From the NCBI GenBank assembly GCA_017432685.1, contig JAFRIR010000063.1, positions 1 to 35,794 of the forward strand: 35,794 bases of DNA, written 5' to 3'. This stretch comes from Flexilinea sp. GTDB taxonomy: Bacteria; Chloroflexota; Anaerolineae; Anaerolineales; Anaerolineaceae. Numbering within the stretch: position 1 is the first letter of the stretch; each line of letters begins with the position of its first letter. Below, piece by piece: positions 7,517 to 14,264 of this stretch. Made by a program: the position numbers and the translations under genes. Below the pieces are notes generated by a model, which saw only the letters and a list, made by a program, of their open reading frames with translations, made no database searches and was not told where the DNA came from.

Positions 7517-7555
7517 AACGGTTCTTTTTTCATTCACCGGTGAAAGAACCGTTTT
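7517..7555 (+). terminator. Intrinsic terminator with nested palindrome
   Basis: AACGGTTCTTT (7517-7527) pairs with AAAGAACCGTT (7543-7553), with TCACCGGTGA folding inside the loop, and TTTTG follows. It terminates the upstream gene or attenuates the gene that starts at 7588. Confidence 0.8.
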
Positions 7556-7587
7556 GTGTATCAAACAGTGGATATGGATCTTGTACG

Positions 7588-7797
7588 ATGAAACTTGAAC
7601 AGATCGAAGTCATTATCGACACCAACGGAAAAGTGAAGCTGCAAACATCCGGCTACAGCGGTGATGAATGCCTGGCAGCCACAGAGGAACTGGAAGCACT
7701 GCTGGGCAATCAGCTGCTGCAGCGGGAGCGCACTGCCGAAAGCTATGAGCATGCCACCGGGAAATCCGCAGAGAAACTGAAGATCCGCGGTGCATAA
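7588..7797 (+). CDS. DUF2997-family protein
   Basis: A 69-residue protein matching the DUF2997 layout: an N-terminal strand pair (EQIEVIIDTNGKVKLQTSGY), a conserved G-x2-C motif (SGDEC), a helix (LAATEELEALLG) and an ExYE-type tail (TAESYEHA). The function of the family is unknown. It is commonly encoded near DUF1257 (Ycf35-like), AAA ATPase and 4Fe-4S radical-SAM genes; here only the radical-SAM partner follows. I start at the ATG at 7588, because the longer frame from 7540 begins inside a terminator hairpin. No good Shine-Dalgarno site is visible. Confidence 0.75.
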   Translation: MKLEQIEVIIDTNGKVKLQTSGYSGDECLAATEELEALLGNQLLQRERTAESYEHATGKSAEKLKIRGA

Positions 7798-7805
7798 TCC
7801 ACGCG

Positions 7806-7833
7806 TTGGTACAAATACACCTGTGCCAATTTT
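7806..7833 (+). terminator. Probable intrinsic terminator
   Basis: TTGGTACA (7806-7813) pairs with TGTGCCAA (7822-7829, one G-U pair), then TTTT; a second T run lies at 7839-7847, directly before the radical-SAM ATG. Confidence 0.55.
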
Positions 7834-7848
7834 GAGCGTTTTTTTTAT

Positions 7849-8412
7849 ATGTATATACGTATACACGAAATTCTGTCAGGCAGCAGGGTAAACGGCCCCG
7901 GTGTCAGGAATGTGGTCTGGCTTCAGGGCTGTACGCTGAATTGTCCCGGCTGCTTCAACCGGCTCACCCATGATCCAAACGGCGGGAGATTGATATCCAC
8001 AGATGATTTGTGTGAAGTATTGCTCAGTCCGGAGTTTCCCTGTGACGGGATCACTGTCAGCGGGGGAGAACCATTTCAGCAGCCGGAAGGATTGTTATCC
8101 CTGCTCAAGAACCTCCGGGCGCGGAATACACCGCCGGTTCTCGTATTCAGCGGATATATCTATACACAACTTCTCGATGAACCTGTCCGTAATGCCTGTC
8201 TGCCGTTTATTGACGCCCTGATCTGCGGTCCTTACGACAGAACTTCACCATCAGCCTATGACCGCTTCTGTTCTACCTCCAACCAGGAACTTTATCTCCT
8301 GTCTGATCGTCTAAAGAAGGAGGATTTCAGCGGGCTCCCGCTCAGTGAAGTTATCATTGATGACCAGGGAAAAGCGATCGTCAGCGGTCTGATGCAGTTA
8401 CGATCAAAATGA
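7849..8412 (+). CDS. Radical-SAM 4Fe-4S activase-like protein (NrdG/PFL-AE type)
   Basis: A 187-residue short radical-SAM protein. It has the cluster motif C28-X3-C32-X2-C35 (GCTLNCPGCFN), preceded by GPGVRNVVWLQG, which is typical of glycyl-radical activases. The SAM-binding GGEP motif (TVSGGEPFQQ) is near residue 72, and LVFSGY and LICGPY follow. The length and lack of further clusters fit the '4Fe-4S single cluster' group that contains NrdG. No nrdD or pyruvate formate-lyase gene is nearby, so the substrate is open; the DUF2997 gene upstream may be its functional partner. The start is the ATG at 7849 without a clear ribosome site. Confidence 0.83.
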   Translation: MYIRIHEILSGSRVNGPGVRNVVWLQGCTLNCPGCFNRLTHDPNGGRLISTDDLCEVLLSPEFPCDGITVSGGEPFQQPEGLLSLLKNLRARNTPPVLVFSGYIYTQLLDEPVRNACLPFIDALICGPYDRTSPSAYDRFCSTSNQELYLLSDRLKKEDFSGLPLSEVIIDDQGKAIVSGLMQLRSK

Positions 8413-8445
8413 TCCGGATCCCATGAACTCATAATACTTTTATCG

Positions 8446-8478
8446 TTTTACCAACTTCCGGTATATTTTAAGGTAAAA
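8446..8478. promoter_or_regulatory. Inverted repeat upstream of the thioredoxin-CcdA fusion
   Basis: TTTTACC and GGTAAAA (7 bp each) are separated by 19 bases, about 40 bases before the ATG. This could be an operator for a dimer or a leader hairpin. Confidence 0.3.
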
Positions 8479-8516
8479 TTATCCAATTAAACCTGTTTGG
8501 CAGCAGAGAGAGAACC

Positions 8517-10229
8517 ATGACAAACGTTCAAAAGAAATTTATTTTTATCCTTTCAGCTATTATCCTGATTCTGATGGCATCATTATCCGTGAATGCCGCA
8601 AATGACAAAGTTGACATCTTCTTCTTCCGTGGGGATGGCTGTTCCCACTGCGCAGCTCTGGAACCTTATCTGAACTATCTTCAGAATGAAGTCTACAAAG
8701 GCAAGCTCAACATCCACGACTACGAGATCTGGTACAACGAAGAGAACGCAAAACTGGCACAGACCTTCCTGGACGCATATGGGCAAGAAGACAACGGCGT
8801 TCCCATGACATTCATCGGGACCACTTATATTTCCGGTTACAACGAAGGGATGGGGCCGGACTTCAAAGCCGCGATCGAGTTTGAACTGGAAAACGGACCC
8901 ATTAACCCGCAGGATATCGTCGACGGAAAGATGACACTGGGTCGTCTTCCGGCTGATGAAGTCGTCAACCTCTATTTCTTCCGGGGAGAAGGCTGTTCTC
9001 ACTGTGCTGAGGAGGAACCTTTCCTTCAGCATCTGGTCAATGATGTCTATCAGAACCGCCTGATCGTCCATGAATATGAAGTCTGGTATGATGAAGAGAA
9101 TGCAAAGCTGGCGGATCAGTTTGCGAAGGCTTATGGCGGAGAAATGTCAGGTGTGCCGATGACCTTCATCGGGACGCACTTTGTCACCGGGTTCAACGAA
9201 AGCCATCAGCAGGAATTCATCGATTATATTGAAGAAGAACTGGCTACCGGTCCTGTGGACCCGAAAAGGATCGCCGACGGTGAGCTGACAGTCGAACAGG
9301 TGCTGGAATCCAGAGAACAAAAAAAAAATGAGCCTCAGCGGACTGTGATCAACGTCCCCCTGATCGGGGAAGTTGACCTGCAGAACAAAAGCCTGCTGCT
9401 GACGACGACGATCATCGGTCTGGTAGATGGCGTGAACCCCTGTTCGCTGTGGGTACTCACCATGCTGCTGGCAATGGTGATCCACACCGATTCCCGTAAA
9501 AAGACACTCATCATCGGCTTTGTCTACCTTTTCGTGACTGCAGCGATTTACGCGCTCTTTATCCTGGGTGTCTTCTCTCTGCTCAGCTATGTCCGTTATA
9601 TGAGATGGATCCAGATCGTCGTTGCCTGCATCACGCTGGTACTCGGCATCATCAATCTTAAAGACTATTTCTTCTTCAAGCAGGGCGTTTCTCTCACCAT
9701 CGACGATGAGAAAAAACCCGGTCTTTACAAAAAAATGCGCAACGTGCTGAAAAACACCGACAACACCTGGGCGATGATCGGCGCCACGGTCGTGCTCTCC
9801 GCAGGCGTCTCGTTAGTGGAGTTTTCCTGCACCGCGGCCTTTCCCGTGATCTGGTCAAACATTCTTGCGGCACACAATGTGAAAGGCGTGGAATTCGCAC
9901 TTCATTTGCTGCTCTATATGCTGCTTTACCAGTTGGATGAAATCATCATCTTCCTTGTGGTTGTTGTTACCATGAAATCAAAGAAGATGGAAGAGAAACA
10001 CGGTCAGGTGCTCAAGCTCTTCAGCGGCTGTTTGATGATCGTGCTCTCCGCTGTAATGATCATCAGCCCTGCACTGATGAATGACCTGAAATCCACGCTG
10101 ATCATCTTCGGGGCTGCTTTTGCCGCGACACTGCTGATCCTGCTCATCACCTCCGTGATCCTGCCAAAATTCGGCATCTACATTGGGCACATGAAAGAGG
10201 AAGATGGAAAAGGAAAAAGTAGGAAGTAG
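8517..10229 (+). CDS. Tandem thioredoxin-like domains fused to CcdA/DsbD-like membrane domain
   Basis: A 570-residue fusion. An N-terminal signal sequence (residues 1-28) is followed by two homologous thioredoxin-like domains. Each has FFFRGxGCSHCA: C42-S-H-C45 in the first and C160-S-H-C163 in the second. Each also has a VPMTFIGT cis-proline loop. Residues about 285-560 form a polytopic domain with GVNPCSLWVL (C309) and VEFSCTAAFP (C438). These look like the two membrane cysteines of CcdA/DsbD proteins that carry electrons across the membrane. The inferred job is passing reducing equivalents from cytoplasmic thioredoxin to extracytoplasmic thiols through its own two Trx domains. The usual DsbD order differs, with one Trx domain at each end. 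The ribosome site is weak (GAGAGAGA). Confidence 0.85.
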   Translation: MTNVQKKFIFILSAIILILMASLSVNAANDKVDIFFFRGDGCSHCAALEPYLNYLQNEVYKGKLNIHDYEIWYNEENAKLAQTFLDAYGQEDNGVPMTFIGTTYISGYNEGMGPDFKAAIEFELENGPINPQDIVDGKMTLGRLPADEVVNLYFFRGEGCSHCAEEEPFLQHLVNDVYQNRLIVHEYEVWYDEENAKLADQFAKAYGGEMSGVPMTFIGTHFVTGFNESHQQEFIDYIEEELATGPVDPKRIADGELTVEQVLESREQKKNEPQRTVINVPLIGEVDLQNKSLLLTTTIIGLVDGVNPCSLWVLTMLLAMVIHTDSRKKTLIIGFVYLFVTAAIYALFILGVFSLLSYVRYMRWIQIVVACITLVLGIINLKDYFFFKQGVSLTIDDEKKPGLYKKMRNVLKNTDNTWAMIGATVVLSAGVSLVEFSCTAAFPVIWSNILAAHNVKGVEFALHLLLYMLLYQLDEIIIFLVVVVTMKSKKMEEKHGQVLKLFSGCLMIVLSAVMIISPALMNDLKSTLIIFGAAFAATLLILLITSVILPKFGIYIGHMKEEDGKGKSRK

Positions 10230-10408
10230 GATTCAGGTTTCAGGATTCAGGTTTCAGGTTTCAGGTTTCAGGATATAGGATATAGGTTATAGGATTCAGG
10301 ATTCAGGATACAGGATTCAGGTAACAGGGCTCAGGGTTCATGATTCCTGTCACCTATCTCAAATTTCTCACTTCTCATTTCTGATTTCTAATTTCTTATT
10401 TCTTATTT
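10230..10408. repeat. Mixed heptamer arrays between convergent genes
   Basis: From 10230 to about 10345 there are some 15 units of CAGGTTT, CAGGATT, TAGGATA and similar. From about 10358 to the end there are TTTCTCA, TTTCTGA, TTTCTAA and TTTCTTA units, which reach into the trmD stop. Each class reads away from, or toward, its own flanking gene end. Confidence 0.9.
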
Positions 10409-11143
10409 CTCATTTCCCCAAAGTCCCTGTTCCCGCAGAAATTTCAGGTCCTTCGGTGTCAACTCCGCTTTCTCCAGAAGGTCGGGACGGCGCTGAGCCG
10501 TCCGCAGCAGGCTCTGTTGACGCCGCCATTCATTGATCTTCGCGTGATTTCCCGAAAGCAGTACCTCCGGCACACCCCAGCCGCGAAATTTCGGCGGACG
10601 GGTGTAATGGGGATATTCCAGCAGATAGCTGGCGTGGGAATCATCAAACGCGCCATCCGGATCGCCCAATACCCCGTTCAGATTACGGCTGATTGCATCG
10701 ATCAGGATCAGCGCGGGAAGCTCCCCGCCGGTAAGCACATAGTCCCCAATGGAGATCTCATCCGTCACCAGATGTTCCCGGATCCGTTCATCGAATCCTT
10801 CATAGCGTCCGCAGATCAGCGCCAGACGAGGATATTCAGCAAATTTCTGTGCGTCCTGCTGAGTGAAGATCCTCCCCTGCGGGGTGAGCAAAATCACCGG
10901 GCATTCGGGCGGGGTCCCGACCACCGATTCCACCGCCGCGAAGACCGGATCCGGCTTCATCACCATGCCGCCGCCCCCGCCGTAAGGCGGTTCGTCGGTG
11001 ATGTGATGCTTCCCCTCTGCCCAGTCGCGGATGTCATGAACATCAACGGAGAGCAACCCGTTTTCGATAGCTTTGTTCAGGATCGAGCAGCCCAGATAGC
11101 CGCTGAAAACCTGCGGGATCAAAGAAAAGACGTCAAATTGCAT
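10403..11143 (-). CDS. trmD: tRNA (guanine-N1-)-methyltransferase TrmD
   Basis: A 246-residue SPOUT methyltransferase that makes m1G37 in tRNAs, preventing frameshifting. The N terminus ([16 protein letters not shown]) and [16 protein letters not shown] are diagnostic. The knot region with [28 protein letters not shown] and [12 protein letters not shown] contains the SAM-binding loop and catalytic Asp region. The C-terminal [21 protein letters not shown] motif binds tRNA. Length is normal. Unusually, it is not next to rpsP, rimM or rplS. A TATAAT on the minus strand ends eight or nine bases before the ATG and no Shine-Dalgarno site is seen, so the mRNA may be nearly leaderless. Confidence 0.97.
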   Translation of the reverse strand: MQFDVFSLIPQVFSGYLGCSILNKAIENGLLSVDVHDIRDWAEGKHHITDEPPYGGGGGMVMKPDPVFAAVESVVGTPPECPVILLTPQGRIFTQQDAQKFAEYPRLALICGRYEGFDERIREHLVTDEISIGDYVLTGGELPALILIDAISRNLNGVLGDPDGAFDDSHASYLLEYPHYTRPPKFRGWGVPEVLLSGNHAKINEWRRQQSLLRTAQRRPDLLEKAELTPKDLKFLREQGLWGNEK

Positions 11144-11227
11144 GAGCTAAATTATATACTCATCCTGTCCACCCGGCTGTAACAAGTGATTTTCCAACCC
11201 TTTACAGTTTGAAAGGAGAACTCAGTG

Positions 11228-11233
11228 TATAAT
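11228..11233 (+). promoter_or_regulatory. -10 element for the 43-codon ORF unit
   Basis: TATAAT lies 40 bases upstream of the structured leader. No -35 hexamer at ideal spacing is evident (TTGAAA is 13 bases away, TTTACA 21). Confidence 0.35.
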
Positions 11234-11273
11234 TATCGGTAACACGAATTTGGAACCTTGAAAAAATAATCAT

Positions 11274-11400
11274 CGCCTGACAGGTGGCGCCAACAAAACA
11301 GATTTTTCAAACCTGTTTTATTGGCGGCATCTGCTGCCAAATCTCACCAAACATCACCCTGTAATGGAAGCAGGATGATGAGGTGAAATCAGGAGGCGGA
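11274..11400 (+). ncRNA. Structured 5' leader RNA
   Basis: Two long hairpins are visible. CGCCAACAAAACAG (11288-11301) pairs with CTGTTTTATTGGCG (11313-11326), 14 bp with one mismatch. The arms starting ATCTCACC and CATCACCCTG pair with CAGGATGATG and GGTGAAAT, spanning 11341-11389. CGCCTGA at 11274-11280 can pair with TCAGG-AGGCG, the ribosome site of the following ORF, and alternatively with a nearby GGCG. This is the look of a translation-regulating leader or riboswitch-like element. I could not match it to a known riboswitch class. Confidence 0.5.
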
Positions 11401-11401
11401 A

Positions 11402-11533
11402 ATGTTACAGTTCTTGTATCGACTGATTCATCGTTTTTTGCGATGGCTGTACAGTTGGAACAAAAAAGTAACCGTATCCGGGCGTGAGACCGAATACGGT
11501 ATACAGATTGTTCTGACTTTCGTCAAGAAGTAG
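11402..11533 (+). CDS. Small basic protein, 43 aa
   Basis: A 43-codon ORF. It has an AGGAGG ribosome site five bases before its ATG and ends in TAG shortly before a hairpin terminator, so it is very likely translated. The product begins MLQFLYRLIHRFLRWLYSWN, an amphipathic helix with regularly spaced Arg/His and bulky hydrophobics. The second half is a probable beta hairpin (VTVSGRETEYGIQIVLTFV) ending in KK. Net charge is strongly positive. I recognise no family. The structured leader, tiny membrane-active-looking peptide and terminator resemble type I toxin, leaderless-bacteriocin or regulatory-peptide loci, but this is inference. Confidence 0.6.
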   Translation: MLQFLYRLIHRFLRWLYSWNKKVTVSGRETEYGIQIVLTFVKK

Positions 11534-11544
11534 CTTTTCGTTAT

Positions 11545-11575
11545 GGCGGGAATGTTAGGGCATTCCCGCCTTCAT
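11545..11575 (+). terminator. Hairpin downstream of the 43-codon ORF
   Basis: GGCGGGAATG (11545-11554) pairs with CATTCCCGCC (11561-11570). The U tract is poor, so termination strength is uncertain. Confidence 0.6.
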
Positions 11576-11673
11576 CCTGATTTCATTATAAACGATTATG
11601 AGACAGTTGTCAAGTTTTGATTTTTGAGTTCCAGTCAAATGCATTCTGTTATTTTGACAATACCGGTTTACAA

Positions 11674-12525
11674 ATGAAAGCTATAATTCTTCTTTCTCTT
11701 ATTCCCTTCTTCACATTGAGCGCATTCAGTCCTGCGCCCCAGGAACCCACGCCCACCTACGACCCTTTCAGCGAGGGTTCTTTCTACACCGATCCCACCC
11801 CGGCAGCGGAAACCCCGGATGTACGCTTTGATGAGATGGTCCTGATACCGGAAGGGCCCTTCATCATGGGAACCGACAGCGAGGATGCCTTTGCAGACAG
11901 CAAACCTTCCCACAGGGTAACGCTGAAAGCCTACCTGATCGACCGCTATGAGGTAACCAACGCTCAATACGCGAAATGTGTAGAGGCAAAATACTGCACG
12001 CCTCCTCAAGATCAGAGCAGCGCGACCCGCCCGGATTACTTCACAAACAAAGCCCACGCGAATTTTCCGGTCATCCATGTAGACTGGTACCAGGCAAGCG
12101 CCTACTGCACCTGGGCAGGGAAACGGCTGCCAACGGAAGCAGAATGGGAAAAGGCCGCCCGGGGCGAACAGGGATATTTCTATCCCTGGGGGAACGACCT
12201 GCCGGAAGCGATCCCCGCACAAATCAATCAATTTGAAGGGGGAGACACTGCTCCCGTGGATGCCTTTCCGGAAGGGATCAGCCCCTATGGCGTTTATAAC
12301 ATGGAAGGAAATGTTTGGGAATGGACGTCAGACCAGTATGATCAATATTATTACAGCAAAAGTCCGTCTGTCGATCCTCGCACGGTAACCGGCGGCAATG
12401 ATTATGTGATCCGCGGCTTTTCATGGGCTTATCCTTTTGCTCGTTACGAGATCACTACGCGCAATTTCAGCTATATTCTCAAACACACCTATGATCTTGG
12501 GTTTCGCTGCGCAAAAGACAAATAA
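11674..12525 (+). CDS. Exported SUMF1/FGE-sulfatase-domain protein
   Basis: A 283-residue protein with a signal peptide (MKAIILLSLIPFFTLSAFS), a Pro/Thr linker and a C-type-lectin-like SUMF1 domain (about 55-280). Family landmarks are LIPEGPFIMGTDSED, YLIDRYEVTNAQYAKCV, PVIHVDWYQASAYCTWAGK, RLPTEAEWEKAARG, YPWGND, GVYNMEGNVWEW and a terminal LGFRCAKD. The cysteine pair of true formylglycine-generating enzymes is absent: the GGSW-equivalent region reads RGFSWAYPFARYEI. Sulfatase activation is therefore unlikely; ligand binding or another surface role fits better. I use the ATG at 11674, although an in-frame TTG at 11617 would add 19 residues and spoil the signal peptide. Confidence 0.83.
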   Translation: MKAIILLSLIPFFTLSAFSPAPQEPTPTYDPFSEGSFYTDPTPAAETPDVRFDEMVLIPEGPFIMGTDSEDAFADSKPSHRVTLKAYLIDRYEVTNAQYAKCVEAKYCTPPQDQSSATRPDYFTNKAHANFPVIHVDWYQASAYCTWAGKRLPTEAEWEKAARGEQGYFYPWGNDLPEAIPAQINQFEGGDTAPVDAFPEGISPYGVYNMEGNVWEWTSDQYDQYYYSKSPSVDPRTVTGGNDYVIRGFSWAYPFARYEITTRNFSYILKHTYDLGFRCAKDK

Positions 12526-12545
12526 GAAATAAGAAATAAGAAATG
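12523..12545. repeat. Heptamer array (GAAATAA class)
   Basis: Three GAAATAA-type units begin at the stop codon of the SUMF1-like gene, in the sense orientation. Confidence 0.8.
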
Positions 12546-12546
12546 A

Positions 12547-12576
12547 AAAGACCGGATAAAATAATATCCGGTCTTT
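12547..12576. terminator. Bidirectional intrinsic terminator
   Basis: AAAGACCGGATA pairs perfectly with TATCCGGTCTTT around a 6-base loop, with A and T runs on either side. It sits between the convergent SUMF1-like and L,D-transpeptidase genes. The stem core AAAGACCGG is shared with the terminator at 3819-3848. Confidence 0.88.
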
Positions 12577-12579
12577 CTC

Positions 12580-12607
12580 CAATACCTAATACCTAACACC
12601 TATATCC
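12580..12607. repeat. Heptamer array (AATACCT class)
   Basis: The units AATACCT, AATACCT, AACACCT and ATATCCT run up to the transpeptidase stop codon. Confidence 0.75.
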
Positions 12608-13707
12608 TACATTACCCTTACGGCGGTGCCAAAGCCGATGTTTTCCCGTTTCATGTCCCCGCTGATGAGTGGCTTCGCCCAGCGGAACAGCCACTTTGCC
12701 TTGTCACAGGGCATGTTCACACAACCGTGACTCATCATCATCCCATAATTATCATGCCAATAGGAACCGTGGAAAGCGACCCCCGTTTCCGGGATGAAAT
12801 AGCAGCACCAGGGCGTGCCCGGGAATTCATAGGCATCCGGGTCATCCGTCATCTGTCCCTCTCCCATGTGATGAGACGGGACTTTGTTCATGATGTTATA
12901 GTCGCCCTTCGGTGTTGAGGTCGGGATCACACCTTCCCTTTTTTGGCTGGGTGCGCCGGTGGACACTTTGAGCTTCATCACCGGCTCGTCATACTCATAA
13001 GCGGTCATCTCCTGCATCGCCAGATTAACCTCGATACGCTTGTGCTCTACCGGGATCTCCGGCGTGATCGGAGAAACTTCATCCCAGGGAATGATGCGCA
13101 TATGCTCGGCCGGGACATAATAATCCAGCGTGTCATAATCATAGGTGGAATCTTTGATGCGGTACCATGGACGTCCGTCCGGTCCGTTGATCACACCCAC
13201 CACCCAATAGACCGACTGGTAATAGAGCATGAAAACATCTTCCCACTTTTTTCCCGTACGGTTGATGCGGGATTGGGTAAAGGGCACCGTCACCTCCGCC
13301 AATCTGCCGGGCAGCGGCGTATTATTCACGGAATAGTCCACATCATTCAGGTGCGTTTCCACCACCTGAAGGTGAGCCGAGTGAACATAACCGCCCCAGA
13401 CCCGGTACCACTTCGGGTTATAGCCCGGGCCGTGTTCGGAATTCACCTCGTAATAGACGTTCATCAGGTCGTTGCGATAGCGCTGATAAAGGATCTGGCT
13501 TTCGTCCCAGGGTTCCTTGTAAACACTGAGGTTTGCAATTGCCACCCGGACTACTTTTCCTGTTCCCGGTGTAATGATGCTGCCGCTGCTCTTTGGTGTA
13601 TCCGGATCCTGTGACTGAAAAAAGGGACTGAAAGCCAGCGTGCCCATCCCCGCGGATACGTATTTCAGGAAATCCCTGCGGCTGACTTTGGAGGGCAGCC
13701 CGGACAT
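12607..13707 (-). CDS. TAT-exported L,D-transpeptidase (YkuD domain)
   Basis: A 366-residue cell-wall enzyme. The TAT signal is S9-R-R-D-F-L-K15 followed by a hydrophobic stretch (YVSAGMGTLAFSPFF). Residues about 50-210 contain two SH3-like segments (for example YRVWGGYVHSAHLQVVE and YYVPAEHMRII). The YkuD domain (about 222-366) has H313-G and the catalytic S326-H-G-C329-V-N-M motif. Such enzymes cross-link peptidoglycan 3-3 or attach proteins to it. The ATG at 13707 overlaps the TGA of the upstream YbeD-like gene (TGATG), so the two are translationally coupled; a GTG start 12 bases earlier is less likely. Confidence 0.9.
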   Translation of the reverse strand: MSGLPSKVSRRDFLKYVSAGMGTLAFSPFFQSQDPDTPKSSGSIITPGTGKVVRVAIANLSVYKEPWDESQILYQRYRNDLMNVYYEVNSEHGPGYNPKWYRVWGGYVHSAHLQVVETHLNDVDYSVNNTPLPGRLAEVTVPFTQSRINRTGKKWEDVFMLYYQSVYWVVGVINGPDGRPWYRIKDSTYDYDTLDYYVPAEHMRIIPWDEVSPITPEIPVEHKRIEVNLAMQEMTAYEYDEPVMKLKVSTGAPSQKREGVIPTSTPKGDYNIMNKVPSHHMGEGQMTDDPDAYEFPGTPWCCYFIPETGVAFHGSYWHDNYGMMMSHGCVNMPCDKAKWLFRWAKPLISGDMKRENIGFGTAVRVM

Positions 13708-14042
13708 CAGAGCACCCACTTCACCAGCTTGTGAGCAGTCAGTTCTCTGTAAAGCTCATCCATCTGTTCACGGGATTGCGCGGTGAAACGGGTTTTAAGA
13801 GAACAATACTTTTTGTTCGCACTGTAGGCTGTTCTCAGATTTTTCCTTTCAACCTCGGGAACATGCTTTTTCAGAATGTCAAAAATCGTTTTCTCAAATT
13901 CCGGGACATTCAATCCCATCACGGAAATCGGAAAATCACACGGAAACTGCAGCTCCGCATCCTTGAACGCATCCCGCGGCACCCTTGTGGTGTTGTCTTC
14001 ATCGACTTCAATGTTGATTCCTTTATTGAGTTCGTCTGTCAT
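13707..14042 (-). CDS. YbeD/DUF493-family protein
   Basis: A 111-residue protein with a disordered acidic N terminus (about 1-30) and a DUF493 ferredoxin-like fold. The landmarks are LQFPCDFPISVMGLN, a helix FEKTIFDILKKHVPEV, the strand KKYCSLKTRFTAQS and REQMDELYRELTAHKLVKWVL, which closely follow the YbeD pattern. The molecular role of YbeD is not established; the fold suggests a small regulatory or ligand-sensing domain. It is the first gene of a two-gene unit with the transpeptidase. A GAGAGG site precedes the ATG. Confidence 0.85.
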   Translation of the reverse strand: MTDELNKGINIEVDEDNTTRVPRDAFKDAELQFPCDFPISVMGLNVPEFEKTIFDILKKHVPEVERKNLRTAYSANKKYCSLKTRFTAQSREQMDELYRELTAHKLVKWVL

Positions 14043-14163
14043 CTTTGCCTCTCTCTTTCTTACCCTCTATTATTTTACCGCATTCAGACAATCCGAAAAC
14101 AATCGTATGAGGGTGATAGATTACTTCTCATTAAAATCATATGAAAAAGTCTGAAAATTAAGC

Positions 14164-14169
14164 TATAAT
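14164..14169 (+). promoter_or_regulatory. -10 element of the EAL sensor gene
   Basis: TATAAT lies about 95 bases upstream of the start; no strong -35 is visible. The 14043-14264 spacer is otherwise featureless apart from this. Confidence 0.35.
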
Positions 14170-14264
14170 TGTATAAACAGGTTAGATTCTTTTGCTTATA
14201 AATCATTTGTCTGCGGCAGCAGAACAGAATAAGCAGTGACAATTAATCCGGAGGTTGACCAATC

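Noticed and set aside
10230..10402. CRISPR-like look of the repeated spacer
   Set aside because: Units are 7 nt with no unique spacers between them, and no cas gene is nearby.
11674..12525. True formylglycine-generating enzyme
   Set aside because: The SUMF1 fold is clear, but the catalytic cysteine pair of FGE is missing and no sulfatase gene is nearby.
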